Shown here piece by piece: positions 31,140-42,410 of a DNA stretch of 64,000 nt (position 1 is its first letter; every line of letters begins with the position of its first letter). Below the pieces are notes generated by a model, which saw only the letters and a program-made list of their open reading frames with translations, had not been told where the DNA came from and ran no database searches. The DNA is from Closterium sp. NIES-65 (Eukaryota; Streptophyta; Zygnematophyceae; Desmidiales; Closteriaceae): contig CANXME010002675.1 in NCBI GenBank assembly GCA_948144175.1, forward strand, positions 1,674,001-1,738,000, in the 5' to 3' direction. A program made the translations under genes and the position numbers.

Positions 31140-31770
31140 CTCATGCTGCCCTGCACGCACTACCCCATGCGCTTTGCCCTGCCTTTGCCCTACCCACTTG
31201 CTGCCCTGCCCTGCACCCCGCGCACCGCCCTGCCCTGCATCCCGTGCGCCACCCTACCTTTCGGCCCGTGCGCCGCCCTTCCTTGCAGCCCGTGTGTCGG
31301 CCTGCCCTGCAGCCCGCGCATCGCCCTGCTCTGCTGCCCGCACGTCGCCCTGCACTGCAGCGTACGCGTCGGCCTACCTTGCAGCCCGCGCGCCGTCCTG
31401 CCTTGCAGCCTGCGCGCCGCCCTGCCTTGCAGCCCACGCGTCGTCCTGCCCTGCAGCCCGAGCGTCGCCCTGCCCTGCTGCCCGCGCGCCGCCCTGCTCT
31501 GCAGCCCACGCATTGCCCTGCCCTGCAACCCGCGCGCTGCCCTGCCCTACGACCCGCGCGCTGCCCTGCCTTGCAGCCCGCGAGCCGCCCTACCCTGCTG
31601 CCCATGCTCGCACTGCCCTGCAGCTCACGCGCCGCCCTGCCCTGCAGCCCACGCGCCGCCCTGCCCTGCAGCCAGCGAGCCGCCCTGCACTGCAGCCCGC
31701 GCGCCACCCTGCCCTACAGCCTGCGCGCTGCATTACCCTGCAGTCTGTGCGCCATCCTGCAGCTCTATCG
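31140..31770 (+). repeat. H leader: 24-bp GC-rich tandem repeats
   Basis: About 25 imperfect units of roughly 24 bp built on GCCCTGCCCTGCAGCCCGCG. As the unit is a multiple of three and lacks stops, long open frames appear on both strands (Ala/Pro/Cys-rich or Arg/Gly-rich). I read these as repeat artefacts. The array lies between primer site and Gag start, as in J, M, N and B. Confidence 0.82.
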
Positions 31771-32663
31771 CCCTGCAGCTTAGAACGTGGCCGTTTTCTG
31801 CCCGTGGCGCACCTCTACTACTGCCTGTCTCTCTACCTGTGGCGCGTCCCTAGAGTGCGCCCCTCCAGTAGCCCGTCGAGCGCCCTTAGCCCGCTTTCGT
31901 CCTACTAGCACCACCACTCCAACTACTCCTGCCACTGCCTGTCATGGCCACTACCACTGTCCTACGTCAGTGGCAGCCGAGTGTGCAGGAGCCTCTCTCG
32001 CCGAAACAGCTTCGCGAGTGGGCTATCTGGTGGGGCAGCCCTGGTGGCGGAGCTAGCCGTGCTAGAGCTAGAGGTCCTGGTGCTCGCAGTTCTCGTACTC
32101 GTCGGCAGGAGACCCTTTCGTCGCAGCAGCTTCGGGTGGGCTGTCCGGTGGGGTAGCCCCGCTGGCAGAGCTTGTGGTTCTACTACTGGAGGTACCTATG
32201 AGTCTACTCCTACTGGTAGCGCCGTTGGTGGACGCGGAGGTTTTGGGGGTGGACAGCAGTGGCACCAGCGTTCGCCGGAGACACTCTCACCGCAGCAGGT
32301 TCGTGAGTGGGCTGTCCGATGGGGCAGCCCCGATGGCGCAGTTTGGGGTACTAGTGCTGGGGGTGGAGAGGCACCTAATGGTGTAGAGGCTACGAGTCTA
32401 GATGCTTGTGACTCAGCTAGCACAGGTGCAGAGTTTGAGGAGGCCTTGCACACTTTCCTACTCGACTCAGGTGCGTCTGGCTGCTTCTTCCACGACTGCA
32501 CCACAGTCACACCGCTCACAGCCCCTGTTCTTATCACTCTGGCCGACCCCTCTGGTGGCCTAGTTATTGCACGAAGCTCCACTGTTCTCCCGTGTCCCGC
32601 AGCCCCCTCCAGTTCCCTCACAGGTTTCCACCTCCCCTATTCACTAGGAACTTAGTGGCTACA

Positions 32664-33027
32664 TGTGAGGATCTGGTTCAGGAAAGATAAATCTATTGAA
32701 TCGAATCACCTGGGTACAAGGCGAGGTTATATATAGGCTCGACACAAAGGCAGTAACCCGGGTGTTACTAGAAGGTTCCGCGGGTCGCGAAGCGTCCCGA
32801 ACGGGTCCTTTCCGAATTCGGTAGAAGGCAATTCGGTGGCAACCGAAAAGCCTAGAATTCGGTGCACGCAACCTTGTTCGGTGCCTACAACTATAATAAT
32901 TATAGTAAAGGCAACGAACCTAGGAAATCAAGTAAAAGCATGCAAGATAAAATAAAGCTAACCTAGTAATAACATAATACAGTCCAGGCAAGCTAGCAAA
33001 CCCAGCATCAGCTATCGTACTCTCACA
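32664..33027 (-). repeat. I 3' LTR (364 bp)
   Basis: On the minus strand begins TGTGAGAGTACGATAGC and ends CCAGATCCTCACA. The portion 32811-33027 matches 42411-42627. It contains a TATA-like CCTATATATAACC on the element's strand near 32730-32745. Confidence 0.85.
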
Positions 33028-33059
33028 CGTCCCCCCCTCAAAGCTGGGTGGCGTGAGAA

Positions 33060-33450
33060 ACACCTTGCTTGACAAGACAGTCCTTGAGAGCATGGCGTGC
33101 GTTGCCCATGTCAGCTTCTGCAACTCAACTGTCCTCCGATGGGTCATATCCCTTCCAGCATATCAGGAACTCGAGCGTGTTGCCATGTCTGCGTCGATGA
33201 GCGAGCACTCGTTCCACCTCGTACTCTGGTTCATCCTGTACGAAAACAGGTGGTCGTGGCGGTAAGTGTCGTCCCTGGAACTGTTGGTTGGGGTCCTTGT
33301 AGGGCTTAAGTAGCTGAACATGGAAAGCATTGTGAAGCTTCCAAGTAGTAGGTAAGCACAAGCAGAATGTTACTGGTGTCACTTGTGCCTCAACGCAAAA
33401 AGGACCACAGAAGCGAGGCCGGAGCTTGGATGGTAGGTGAGACAGGTTCA
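33060..33450 (-). pseudogene. I integrase C-terminal end with chromodomain
   Basis: Translation reads LRPRFCGPFCVEAQV and WKLHNAFHVQLLKPYKD, the typical Gypsy integrase tail. Then comes DEPEYEVERVLAHRRR, followed by LEFLICWKGYDPSEDS, a clear chromodomain (VERVL, aromatic CWKGY, D/E-DS). Chromodomains of this sort are known from plant and fungal chromoviruses, where they are thought to direct insertion to marked chromatin. Only the C-terminal part remains, because J is inserted at 33451. Confidence 0.88.
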
Positions 33451-33587
33451 TGTCAGATGATTACATTACTGATGCATATATTTAGGATGTAGTGGGGTAG
33501 CCCATAGGGGGTACAACCCAATTAGGGTTGGTACTTGTACTTGTTTCATTTCATAGTGCACCCATTTCCTCGCCTCTATCTCAACAT
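33451..33587 (+). repeat. J 5' LTR (137 bp)
   Basis: Begins TGTCAGATGATTACATTAC and ends CTATCTCAACA. Its middle has TGTAGTGGGGTAGCCCATAG and AATTAGGGTTGGTACTTG, the same two blocks that mark the other short LTRs. Confidence 0.9.
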
Positions 33588-33632
33588 GGTATCGAGCAGG
33601 TTCCCTAGTGGGAACTGTTCCTAGGGCCCACC
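33588..33632 (+). promoter_or_regulatory. J primer site, conserved palindrome and GGGCCCACC
   Basis: TGGTATCGAGCAG (primer-site variant) is followed by the perfect inverted repeat GTTCCCTAGTGGGAAC (33600-33615) and by CCTAGGGCCCACC (motif GGGCCCACC at 33624-33632). B, M and N have the same arrangement. Confidence 0.82.
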
Positions 33633-34582
33633 TACTATTCCGTCGTGCCCGGAGCACGCTCTGCCCTAGCCCGAGTCGCGCTGGGCCTTTTTTTTTTTTT
33701 CCTTTGGCGGCCCGATCGCGTCGAGCCGCCCGCGATTTTTTTTGGCGCGCCACCTACGCGGCCTCGTCGCGCCGCCCCTAGACGGCCGCGCCGCGTCGCG
33801 CGTGCCGCCCTCGAGTCGCGCGCCGCCCCCTCTGACCCCCGCGACGCCGGCGCCGTCTCTGACGGCCCCGCGATCGCCTGCGACGGCCCCGCCGTCCCCT
33901 CTGCCGGCCCCGCCACTGCACTTGACGGCCCCGCCGTCCCCTCTGCCGGCCCCGCCGCTGCACCCGACGGCCCCGCTGTCCCCTCTGCCGGCCTCGCCGC
34001 TGCTTCAGACGGCCCCGCCGCTGCACCTGACGGCCCCGCCGTCCCCTCTGACGGCCCCACCGCTGCACCTGACGGCCCCGCCGTCCCCTCTGACGGCCCC
34101 GCCACTGCACCTACCGGCCCCACCGCTACCCCTGACGGCCCCGCTGCTGCACCTGCTGGTCCCGCCGCCTCATCTGCAGGCCCCGCCGTCTCACCTGCCG
34201 GCCCCGCTGCTGTACCTGACGGCCCCGCCGCTTCACCTACCGGCCCCGCCACTACCCCTGACGGCTCCGCAGCTGCATCTCCCGGCCCCGCCGCCCCAGC
34301 AACTGCGCCGCCCCAGCAGCCGAGCCGCCCCAGCAGCCGAGCCGCCCCAGCAACCGAGCCGCCCCAGCAGCCGAGCCGCCCCAGCAGCCGAGCCGCCCCA
34401 GCAGCCGAGCCGCCCGAGCCGCCCGAGCCGCCGAGCCTCCCGAGCCGCCCAGCAGCCGAGCCGCCGAGCCGCCCGAGCCGCCCGAGCCGCCCGAGCCGCC
34501 CGAGCCGCCCGAGCCGCCTGCACTGCCCTGTCTGGTGAGCACTGAGCTTTACTCTGCGCACTGCCCTCACCCTACTCCTATC
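33633..34582 (+). repeat. J leader: 21-bp tandem repeats and GAGCCGCCC array
   Basis: From about 33830 to 34280 imperfect 21-bp units alternate between CCGTCCCCTCTGCCGGCC and CCACTGCACCTGACGGCC types. From 34300 to 34525 a second array of AGCAGCCGAGCCGCCCC and shorter GAGCCGCCC units follows. Both periods are multiples of three, so an Ala/Pro-rich frame stays open from about 33645 to 34538, just before Gag. Whether it was ever translated cannot be told from the sequence. Confidence 0.8.
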
Positions 34583-36145
34583 ATGGCTACCCCCAGTGTC
34601 CTCACCTTCGACGCTGAGGGTAGAGCCATCGACTTTGACGTGTGGGTAGACGACCTGCTGCTTTTTCTACAGTGCGACAGAGCTGACGGCCTCTCTCTCT
34701 TTGATCTCACTTCTGGTGCCTCTCCCTCCCCTGCTGCTACTGAGGATGCCACTGTTCGCTCACAGTGGGCCACACGCGATGCTGCTGCACGTCTTGCTGT
34801 GCGTCGCCACCTCCCTCCCTCTGAGCGTGCACACTTTGGGTCGTACAAGAGTGCTCAGACCTTGTACGACGCCGTTATTGCACGCTACTCCACCCCTGCC
34901 ACTGCTGCACTGAGCCGCCTCATGCTACCGTACCTCTTTCCCGACCTTGCTTCTTTTGCCACAGTCGCCGACCTCATTACCCACCTGCGCACTAGTGACG
35001 CTCGCTTCCGCGCTGCGCTTCCTGCTGAGTTCTGCGCCAAGAACCCCCCCCCCCCCAGTACTTCACTCTCTACTACATTGTCACCCGCCTCCCTGACTCC
35101 CTTCGCGGAGTCAGGGACGACTTACTCTCAGTCTGCCCCACCACTCTCACTGTTGAACTCCTCGAGAAGTCCCTCCTAGCAGCCGAGAAGAGCATTCTCG
35201 CTGTAGGGGCCTCCCGTGGTGACCCGCGCACCCCCATCTTTGAGGGGTGTTCCCCCTCCCCCCTCCTGCCCTCTATCGCCTCTGCTGCTACGGCCGACCT
35301 AGTTGGTTTTGAGTCGGTCGGTGCGGCGTCTGCCCCCAGTGGGAGACGTCGCTCTGGCAAGGGCAAAGGGGGCAGGAGCGGTGGTGGAGGCGGCGGGGGC
35401 GGTGGAGGCGGCGGTGGAGGCAGCGGAGGAGGTGGGGGTGGTAGCGGGAGTGGTGGCGGGAGTGGAGGTGTCAGCGGCGGCAGTGGAGGCGGGGGTGGCA
35501 GCGGCGGTGGTGGTGGGAGTGGAGGCGGGGACGGCGGTGGCGGCAGCGAAGGTTGGAGTGGCGGTGGCAGCGGAGGTGGTGGCGGCGGCGGCGGAGGAGG
35601 CGGCGGAGGAGGTCGTGGCTCGTCGCAGAGGAGTGGCTCAGGTGGCGGTCAGCGTCAGCAGCAGCGGCAGCAGCGTGGTCAGGAGACCCTCTCCCCGCAG
35701 CAGCTCCGTGAGTGGTACGCTGCACGTCAGAGGGGTGGGGGTACTGGTCCGTGCACCTACGTCCTGCGCATTGGCGACCGTGCGGGTGAGCCGTGTGGTG
35801 GTTCACACTCCGCCCAGCGCTGCTTCGGCCGCCTGACTGACGCTTGGCGCCGCCAGTTTCGTGACGCCTCTGAGATCCCTCGCTGGGACCAGCTGTCTAG
35901 GGCAGGAGTAGCTATCTTTGATCTTGACTTTGATGCTATTCTTGCTGCCATGTATGCTGTGACTATTAGTGAGGAGGGTGACTGTTACCGGTGTTTCCCG
36001 CCCGACCCGGGCATTGGTACTGCGGCTCTAGGTGCTGTTGAGGCTGCTGCTCCAGGTGCTGGTGAGGCTGTCGCTCTAGGTGCAAGTGTGTCTGTGTCCT
36101 CAGGTGCTGGTGAGTCTGCTCTCTCAGGTACTGCGTCGGCTCCGC
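34583..36145 (+). pseudogene. J gag remnant
   Basis: Starts MATPSVLTFDAEGRAIDFDV, matching the starts of B, M and P. Capsid-like part with WATRDAAARLAVRRHLPPSE, TAALSRLMLPYLFPDLASF and LITHLRTSDARFRAALPAEF. Then a basic stretch, a long Gly-rich run (35380-35640), the motif ETLSPQQLREWYAARQRGG (35682-35722) and the cluster C-x13-C-x3-H-x4-C (about 35751-35825). DAWRRQF, FDLDFDAILAAMY and an Ala/Gly-rich tail precede the protease. No ordinary CCHC knuckle. Broken. Confidence 0.85.
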
Positions 36146-39100
36146 CCTCTCTCACCTTCACTCTTGACTCAGGGGCGTCTCGCTCCTTCTTTCGAGACCG
36201 CACCACACTCACGCCGCTTAGTCGGCCAGTGGCGGTCTCCCTGGCGGACCCCTCTGGGGGTCCTGTTCTGGCTCGCTACTCCACTGTCCTGCCGTGCCCT
36301 GCGGTCCCGTCTGGCGCCCTGTCCGGTCTCTACCTCCCCTCGTTCTCTACGAACTTGGTGGCGGGTGCTGACCTACAGGATGCAGGGGTCGACCAGTTCA
36401 CCCCTGCACGCCGACAGGACACCCACTGCACGGACGCGGACACGGGTCGACACTTGACCACGTTCACACGTGGGCCGGGGTCGAGCCTGTACACACTCAC
36501 TGTTCCGTCTCCTCCTCCTGCGTCTGGTCAGGTAGCTGCGTCGGGTCAGGTGTTTGCTGCAGCGTCCAGGTCTGGTCCTGAGTCTGCCCCCTGCTCGTGT
36601 CGCCTCCTGTCCCACGAGACCCTCCTGTGGCACCACAGGATGGGTCACCCCTCCCTGCCTCGTCTCCGGGGCATGGCCTCTCGCCTTCTTGTCTCTGGCC
36701 TTCCCCGCTCCCTCCCTCCCCTTCCTCCGGGGCCTGGCCCTCCCTGTGTCCCCTTTGTCGAGGGTCGCCTACGGGCTACCCCTCACTCCTCCCCGTTTCC
36801 TCCGACGGAGGCCCCGATGCAGACGCTTCACATGGACGTGTGGGGCCCAGCCCGCGTCCGTGGGCAGGGTCACGAGCGCTACTTCCTGCTGGTGGTTGAC
36901 GACTACTCGCGTTACACCACAGTCTTCCCCTTACGCAGCAAGGGTGAGGTCACTGAGGTGTTGATCTACTGGATCCGCGCAGCCCGTCTCCAGCTCAGGC
37001 GGAGCTTCGGCTCGGACTTTCCTGTTTTGCGTCTGCACTCGGACAGAGGCGGAGAGTTCTCCTCCGGCCTTCTGCGAGCCTACTGTCGGGCACGAGGCAT
37101 CCGCCAGACCTTCACGCTTCCGGACTCTCCACAGCAGAATGGGATTGCTGAGCGCCGCATCGGCATTGTCATGGACGTTGCCCGTACGTCCATGGTGCAT
37201 GCGGCTGCCCCCCATTTTCTGTGGCCGTTTGCGGTTCGGTACGCCGCGCATCAGATCAACCTTCGGCCCAGGGTCTCCAGACCGGAGACCTCCCCAGCTT
37301 TGCTGTGGACGGGGAAGGTTGGCGATGCGTCGGCGTTCCGTGTCTGGGGATCTCGGGCGTTTGTCCGCGACTTGTCTGCGGACAAGCTGTCCCCTCGTGC
37401 TGCTCCTTGCGTCTTCCTGGGTTTTCCCCCTGACGCACCTGGGTGGCAGTTTTACCACCCCACCTCTCGTTGTGTTCTGTCCTCCCAGAACGTCATGTTC
37501 GACGAGTCGGTTCCCTTCTACCGGCTCTTCCCCTACCGCACTCCGTCCCTCCCCCCCCCCGCCCCTCTTCCTGGTCCCAGGTCCCCCCCCGGTAGACCCC
37601 CTCCCCCCTCAGGGTCCTGCCCCTTCAGGTGTGTCTCAGGTAGACGCGGTCGAGCCTGTCGAGGTCACTAGTGACTCTGGTGCTGCTGCGGGTGCGGAGC
37701 CTCGGGGTGCTGAGACTGGGGGTGCTGAGACTGGGGGTGCTGCGCCTGGGGGTGCTGAGACTGGGGGCGCTGAGCCTGGGGGTGCTGAGACTGGGGGTGC
37801 TGAGCCTGGGGGTGCTGAGCCTGGGGGTACTGAGCCTGGGGGTGCTGAGCCTGGGGGTGCTGTGCCTGGGGGTGCTGAGCCTGGGGGTGCTGAGCCTGGG
37901 GGTACTGCGTCTGGGAGTGCTGCGCCTGCTGCTTCTGTTCCTGGTGGTTCTCCAGACCGTTCTTCGCGCCGCGAGCCGCTCTCTCCTCTGGAGCTGCGTG
38001 AGTGGTTTGCCCGGCGCTGGAGGCGAGCTGCTGGAGCTGGGGGTACTGCGGGTGCTGGAGGTTCCGTTGCTGCCGAGGGAGCTGGTACCACGGGTCCCGG
38101 AGGTGCTCGTACTGAGGGTACTGGAGCTGCCGGGCCCGGGGGTGCCTCTGGAGCTGGAGCTGCTGCGGGTGCTGGCGCTGAGGCTACGACTGTCGGTCCT
38201 ACTGCGGGTACTTCTGCAGCTGCTGGTGGTGCTGGAGTTGGAGCTGCTACTGGTGCTGGTGTTGCCTGTGGAGGTGTTGGTGCTGTCCCTGCTGTCTCTG
38301 ACGGTGCTGCGCGGCCTCGGCCGTACTTCGTTCCGCTCCTTCAGCAGGTTCTTGGTCTCCGGCCTTCCACTGGTCCTTCTCCTCCTGTAGAGTGTCCGCA
38401 GCCTGTCCCGTCACAGTCACAGTTACAGCCCGCCTCTCCCCTGCCTTATCCTTCTCCCTACGCTGGTCTTACTGGAGGTCTTGCTGAGCGTCGTGAGCCT
38501 GCGTCCCGCCCTGCGTCGCCAGTCCGAGCTGCTCGCCCTAGTGGTCGCGGTTCGCGTCAGCGTCCTCCTCCTGTCCCTGGCACACACCAGATGTCTCTGC
38601 GTCCGTCCACTGCTCCTCTGCGTGCCCCTTTGCCTTCTCCTCCTCAGTCTTCTCTTCCTACACTTGCCGACCCGGAGTCGGACTCTCACCGTGCTGCCAG
38701 TCCTACTGTCACGCGTCTTCTTGCTTCTCTTGTCACTGACCCTTCCTTTGAGTCCGCTGCTGCGTCTGCCCTAGTTGCTGAGCTGGTCGACTTTGCTGCT
38801 GCGTGTCGTCTGGACTACGCTGCCAGTCTTGTTGCTGAGTCTGCTGAGTCTGCTGAGTCTGCGTCTGCTGCGTCTGCGTCTGCCTGTCCTCCGTCCGTCG
38901 GGGGTGACTGTGCTCTTGGCACGGACGTCCTTGAGGACAGGCAGGAGGAGTTCCAGTGCTTTGCCGCCGCTTTGCCCCATCTCGTGTCCATGCTTGTTGC
39001 CCCTGAGGGAGACCCGGATGCTCTAGACATCCCGACCCCACGCTCTTACGCAGAGGCGATGGCCGGTCCCTACTCCTCTCAGTGGCAGTCAGCCATGGAC

Positions 39101-40608
39101 GCAGAGATGGCTTCCTGGAAGTCCACAGGCACCTACGTTGACGCTGTTCCCCCTCCTGGGGCGAACATTGTCAGTGGCATGTGGATCTTCAGGGTGAAGC
39201 GGCCGCCGGGCTCTCCGCCTGTCTTCAAGGCGCGCTACGTGGCTTGTGGCTTCAATCAGCGACAGGGAGTTGACTTCTTTCAGACCTTCTCCCCGACCCC
39301 GAAGATGACCACTCTTCGGGTTTTACTGCACGTCGCTGCTCAGCGTGACTACGAGCTACACTCTCTTGACTTCAGCACTGCTTTCCTGCAGGGCCGCCTG
39401 CACGAGGAGATCTGGCTGCGCCGCCCTCCTGGCTTCACTGGGTCGTTCCCTCCTTGTACCCAGTGGAGCCTCCGGCGGCCAGTCTACGGTCTCCGCCAGG
39501 CGCCGCGTGAGTGGCACGACACACTGAGGACTACACTTGCGGCTCTTGGGTTTGCTCCTTCTACTGCTGACCCGTCGCTGTTTCTGCGCACCGACACCTC
39601 GCTGCCGCCGTTCTTCATCCTCGTGTACGTCGACGACTTGGTCTTTGCCACTGCGGACACTGCCGCACTCGCCCACGTGAAGTCCGAGCTGCAGAAGAGA
39701 CACACGTGCACAGACCTGGGTGAACTGACAAGCTATCTTGGCTTGCGGATCACCCGGGACAGAGCACACCGCACCATTACCCTGACTCAGTCACACATGG
39801 TGCAGCAGGTCCTTCAGCGCTTCGGCTTCACGTACTCCTCGCCTCAGTCCACTCCTCTGCCTACGGGACACTCGCTCTCAGCTCTGCCTTCGGATGAGTC
39901 CGTAGAGTCGAGTGGTCCGTATCCAGAGCTTGTGGGCTGCCTCATGTACCTGATGACTTGCACTCGACCTGACCTCGCATACCCTCTCAGCATCTTAGCA
40001 CGCTATGTTGCTCCCGGCCGTCACCGGAAGGAGCACATGGATGCAGCTAAGAGGGTGTTGCGCTACTTGTGCAGTACGTCGGGCATGGGGCTAGTGCTTG
40101 GAGGGCGTGAGCGGCCTGTGCTCACTGGGCACTCAGACGCTTCTTGGGCTGACGACCAGGCTACTCAGAGGTCGTCTCAGGGTTACACCTTCAGTCTTGG
40201 CTCTGGCTCTGTCTCTTGGCGCTCTACTCGCTCTTCTTCGGTTCTCAGCTCCAGCTGTGAGGCTGAGATCTACGCCACGGCCATGGCTGCCCAGGAGCTT
40301 CGCTGGCTCACCTACCTGCTGACTGACCTTGGAGAGCGGCCTCGTTCTCCTCCAGTGCTGTACGTCGACAACAAGGCAACCATTGCCTTGTGTGAGGAGC
40401 ACAGACTGGAGCACAGGACGAAGCACATTGCTCTGCGCTACTTCCTTGCTCGAGAGCTGCAGCAGCGTGGTCAGCTTCGCCTGCGTTTCGTGGCCACTGA
40501 GGCCAACACTGCTGATGTGTTCACCAAGGCACTTCCGCCTCGTGACCATCAGCGCTTTTGCACTCTGCTAGGCCTTGTGCCCACTGGGCCTCACTTGCTT
40601 ACCTCTTG
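36146..40608 (+). pseudogene. J pol remnant: protease, integrase, hinge, RT, RNase H
   Basis: Protease: FTLDSGASRSFFRDRTTLTP (about 36155-36215). GAG-pre-integrase: LLWHHRMGHPSLPRLRGM near 36620-36675. Integrase: HMDVWGPARVRGQGHERYFL, VVDDYSRYTTVFPLRSKGEV, LHSDRGGEFSSG, SPQQNGIAERRIG and VFLGFPPDAPGWQFYHP (36830-37460). The hinge has GGAEPGGAEP repeats and PLSPLELREWFARRW. RT (39040-39890): STGTYVDAVPPPGANIVSGM, LDFSTAFLQGRLHEEIW, FILVYVDDLVFA, YLGLRITRDRAHRTITL. RNase H (to 40608): SDASWADDQATQRSSQGYTF, SSSCEAEIYATAMA, VDNKATIALCEEHRLEHRTK, ADVFTKALPPRDHQRF. Broken, with few changes. Confidence 0.88.
37671..37940 (+). repeat. J hinge: 15-bp repeats (GGAEP)
   Basis: About 17 units of 15 bp, GGTGCTGAGCCTGGG and close variants, coding for GGAEP/GGAET. 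The same repeat in B, F, N, P and Q differs in copy number. A second, less regular GCTGGAGCTG tract follows at 38020-38300. Confidence 0.85.
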
Positions 40609-40829
40609 ACCTTGCTTGTACTGCTGCATATATATATCCTTGCTCTTGCTTGTTTAGCACTGTTATATATATATGCTCTGCTGCATGTGAACTGGCCTTG
40701 TGGCCTTGACCTTGTGCTCGGAATTTGTGTGGTATCCTTGAGATCCACCCTGAGCTTGCTTTGCTTTGCTTTGCTTTGCTTGACTGGTCTTGTGACCCCT
40801 TGCTCTCCCCCACTTTGCCTATGGGGGTG
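40609..40829 (+). promoter_or_regulatory. J 3' untranslated region and polypurine tract
   Basis: Non-coding, with two TATATATAT stretches (40627-40675) and five TTTGC repeats (about 40757-40780). It ends in CTATGGGGGTG directly before the 3' LTR and is homologous to the ends of C, F and P. Confidence 0.78.
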
Positions 40830-40942
40830 TGTCAGATGATTACATTACTGATGCATATATTTAGGCTGTAGTGGGGTAGCCCATAGGGGGTACAACCCAA
40901 TTAGGGTTGGTACTTGTACTTGTTTCATTTCATAGTGCACCC
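40830..40942 (+). repeat. J 3' LTR, partial (113 bp)
   Basis: Matches the first 113 bp of the 5' LTR with one difference by eye. It ends where fragment K begins. Confidence 0.87.
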
Positions 40943-42410
40943 AAGGGTGACGTCACTGAGGTGTGGCCTCTGGTGGTGATTCATCGAGGCGGGAGCTACT
41001 CTTTCCGCAGGAGCTGCACGAGTGGTTTGCCCGGCGCTGGAGCCGTGCTGCTGGAGCTGGAGGTGCTACTGTATCTGCTGGTCCTGGAGGTGCTTGTACT
41101 GGCGGTACTAGAGCTGCAGGGACTGGGGGTGCTGCTGGGGCCGCTGGAGTCGGTCCTCCTGGAGTTACTGCTAGAGCTGCTGGCGGCACTGGAGCTGACG
41201 GTCCTGCTCGTGCTCGAGCTGCTCAAGCTAGAGTTGCTGGGGGTGTTGGCGCTAGTGGTGCTGCTGGCGCTGGTGCTTCTGAGGGTGCTGGAGTTGGCGC
41301 TGTTGGAGCTCGAGGTGCTGCTGGCGCTGGTGCTGCCGCTGGGGGTACTGGTGCTGTCCGTGCAGGTTCTGGAGGCGCTGCGCGGCCGCGACCGTACTTC
41401 GTTCCGCTCCTTGAGCAGGTTCTTGGTCTGCCGCCCTCTACTGGTCCTGCTCCTCCCTTAGAGTGTCCACAGCCTGTCCAGTCGCAGTCACAGTTACAGC
41501 CCGCCTCCCCCTTACCTACTCCTTCTCCCTACACTGGTCCTACTAGAGGTCTTGCTGAGCGTCGTGAGCCTGCGTCTTGTCCTGCGTCGCCTGTTCGTGC
41601 TGCCCGCACTAGTGGTCGTGCTCCGCGTCCGCGTCCTCCTGTAATCCCAGGCACACACCAGATGGCACTGCGTCCTTCCATTGCTCCTGTGCGTGTCCCG
41701 TTGCCGTCTCCTCCAGAATCCTCTCTTCCTGTCCTTGCTGACCCGGAGTCTGACTCCCTTCGTGCTGCCAGTCCTACTGTCACGCGTCTCCTGGCTATTG
41801 TTGTCACTGACCCTTCCTTTGAGTCCACTGCTGCGTCTGCCTTAGTTGCTGAGCTTGTCGCCTTTGCTGCTCGCTGTCGTCTAGACTACGCTGCTAGTCT
41901 TGTTGCTGAGTCTGAGTCTGTGTGTCCTCCGTCCGTCGGGGGTGGGTGTGCTCTTAGCACGGACGTCCTTAAAGACAGGCAGGAGGAGTTCCTGTGTTTT
42001 TCTGCTGCTTTGCCTCATCTCGTGTCCACGCTGATTGCCCCTGAGGGAGACCCGGATGCACCAGACATCCCGACTCCTCGATCGTACACTGAGGCGATCG
42101 AGGGTCCCTACTCCTCTCAGTGGCAGTGAGCCATGGACGCAGAGATGGCTTCCTGGAAGTCCACAGGCACCTACGTCAACGAGGTTCCCCCACCTGGGGC
42201 GAACATCGTCAGTGGCATGTGGATTTTCAGGGTGAAGCGATCGCTGGGTTCTCCGCCTGTCTTCAAGGCGCGTTACGTGGCTCGAGGCTTCAGTCAGCGG
42301 CAGGGAGTTGACTACTTTCAGACCTTCTCTCCCACCCCGAAGATGACCACTCTTCGGGTGCTGCTGTACATAGCCTCTCAGCGCGACTACAAGCTTCACT
42401 CGCTTGACTT
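40943..42410 (+). mobile_element. Copia fragment K (hinge and first part of RT)
   Basis: Short-LTR Copia fragment lacking both ends. A few bases of integrase (KGDVTEV) lead directly into the hinge motif LLFPQELHEWFARRWSRAAG (about 41000-41050). Gly/Ala-type tracts follow, then the hinge end (LPSPPESSLPVLADPESDSL, PSFESTAASALVAELV) and the first part of RT (STGTYVNEVPPPGANIVSGM, FKARYVARGFSQRQGVDYF). It stops at 42410 against the LTR remnant of Gypsy I. It is close to N and J in sequence. Confidence 0.8.

Larger units (their letters stand above)
30926..32663 (+). mobile_element. Copia element H, 5' part (LTR, leader, Gag tail, protease)
   Basis: Short-LTR Copia inserted in the LTR of A. LTR 30926-31059, primer site at 31060, GC-rich 24-bp-unit leader to about 31760, start codon region near 31944, then three copies of the L-R-E-W module and the protease (LLDSGASGCFFHDCTTVTPL near 32455-32515). 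The N-terminal Gag domain seen in B, J, M and P is not present here. It stops at 32663 where Gypsy element I is inserted (CTACA at 32659-32663 and 42628-42632) and resumes at 42628. Several breaks. Confidence 0.83.
33451..40942 (+). mobile_element. Copia element J, best-preserved short-LTR copy
   Basis: A 7.5 kb Copia inside the integrase of Gypsy I. It has 5' LTR 33451-33587, primer site and palindrome, 1 kb repetitive leader, Gag from 34583, protease near 36160, integrase about 36830-37470, hinge, RT about 39040-39890, RNase H to 40608, 3' untranslated region and 113 bp of the 3' LTR. The comparable LTR parts differ at one site, so it is young, in line with only about three breaks in the coding part. 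GTTCA (33446-33450) would be the left target copy; the right flank is not preserved because fragment K follows. It is the reference copy for the group in this window. Confidence 0.9.

Noticed and set aside
31140-31770. Regular short repeats considered as a CRISPR array
   Set aside because: Units are head-to-tail with no unique spacers, imperfect, and inside a eukaryotic LTR element leader.
31143-31908. Several long open frames on both strands in the H leader (Cys/Pro/Ala-rich and Arg/Gly-rich)
   Set aside because: They follow a 24-bp repeat with no stop codons in any frame; no domain, no start context, and frames open on both strands at once.
37139-40609. The long frame in J considered as an expressed host gene
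   Set aside because: It contains integrase tail, hinge, RT and RNase H in Copia order between two LTRs, so it is element-derived.
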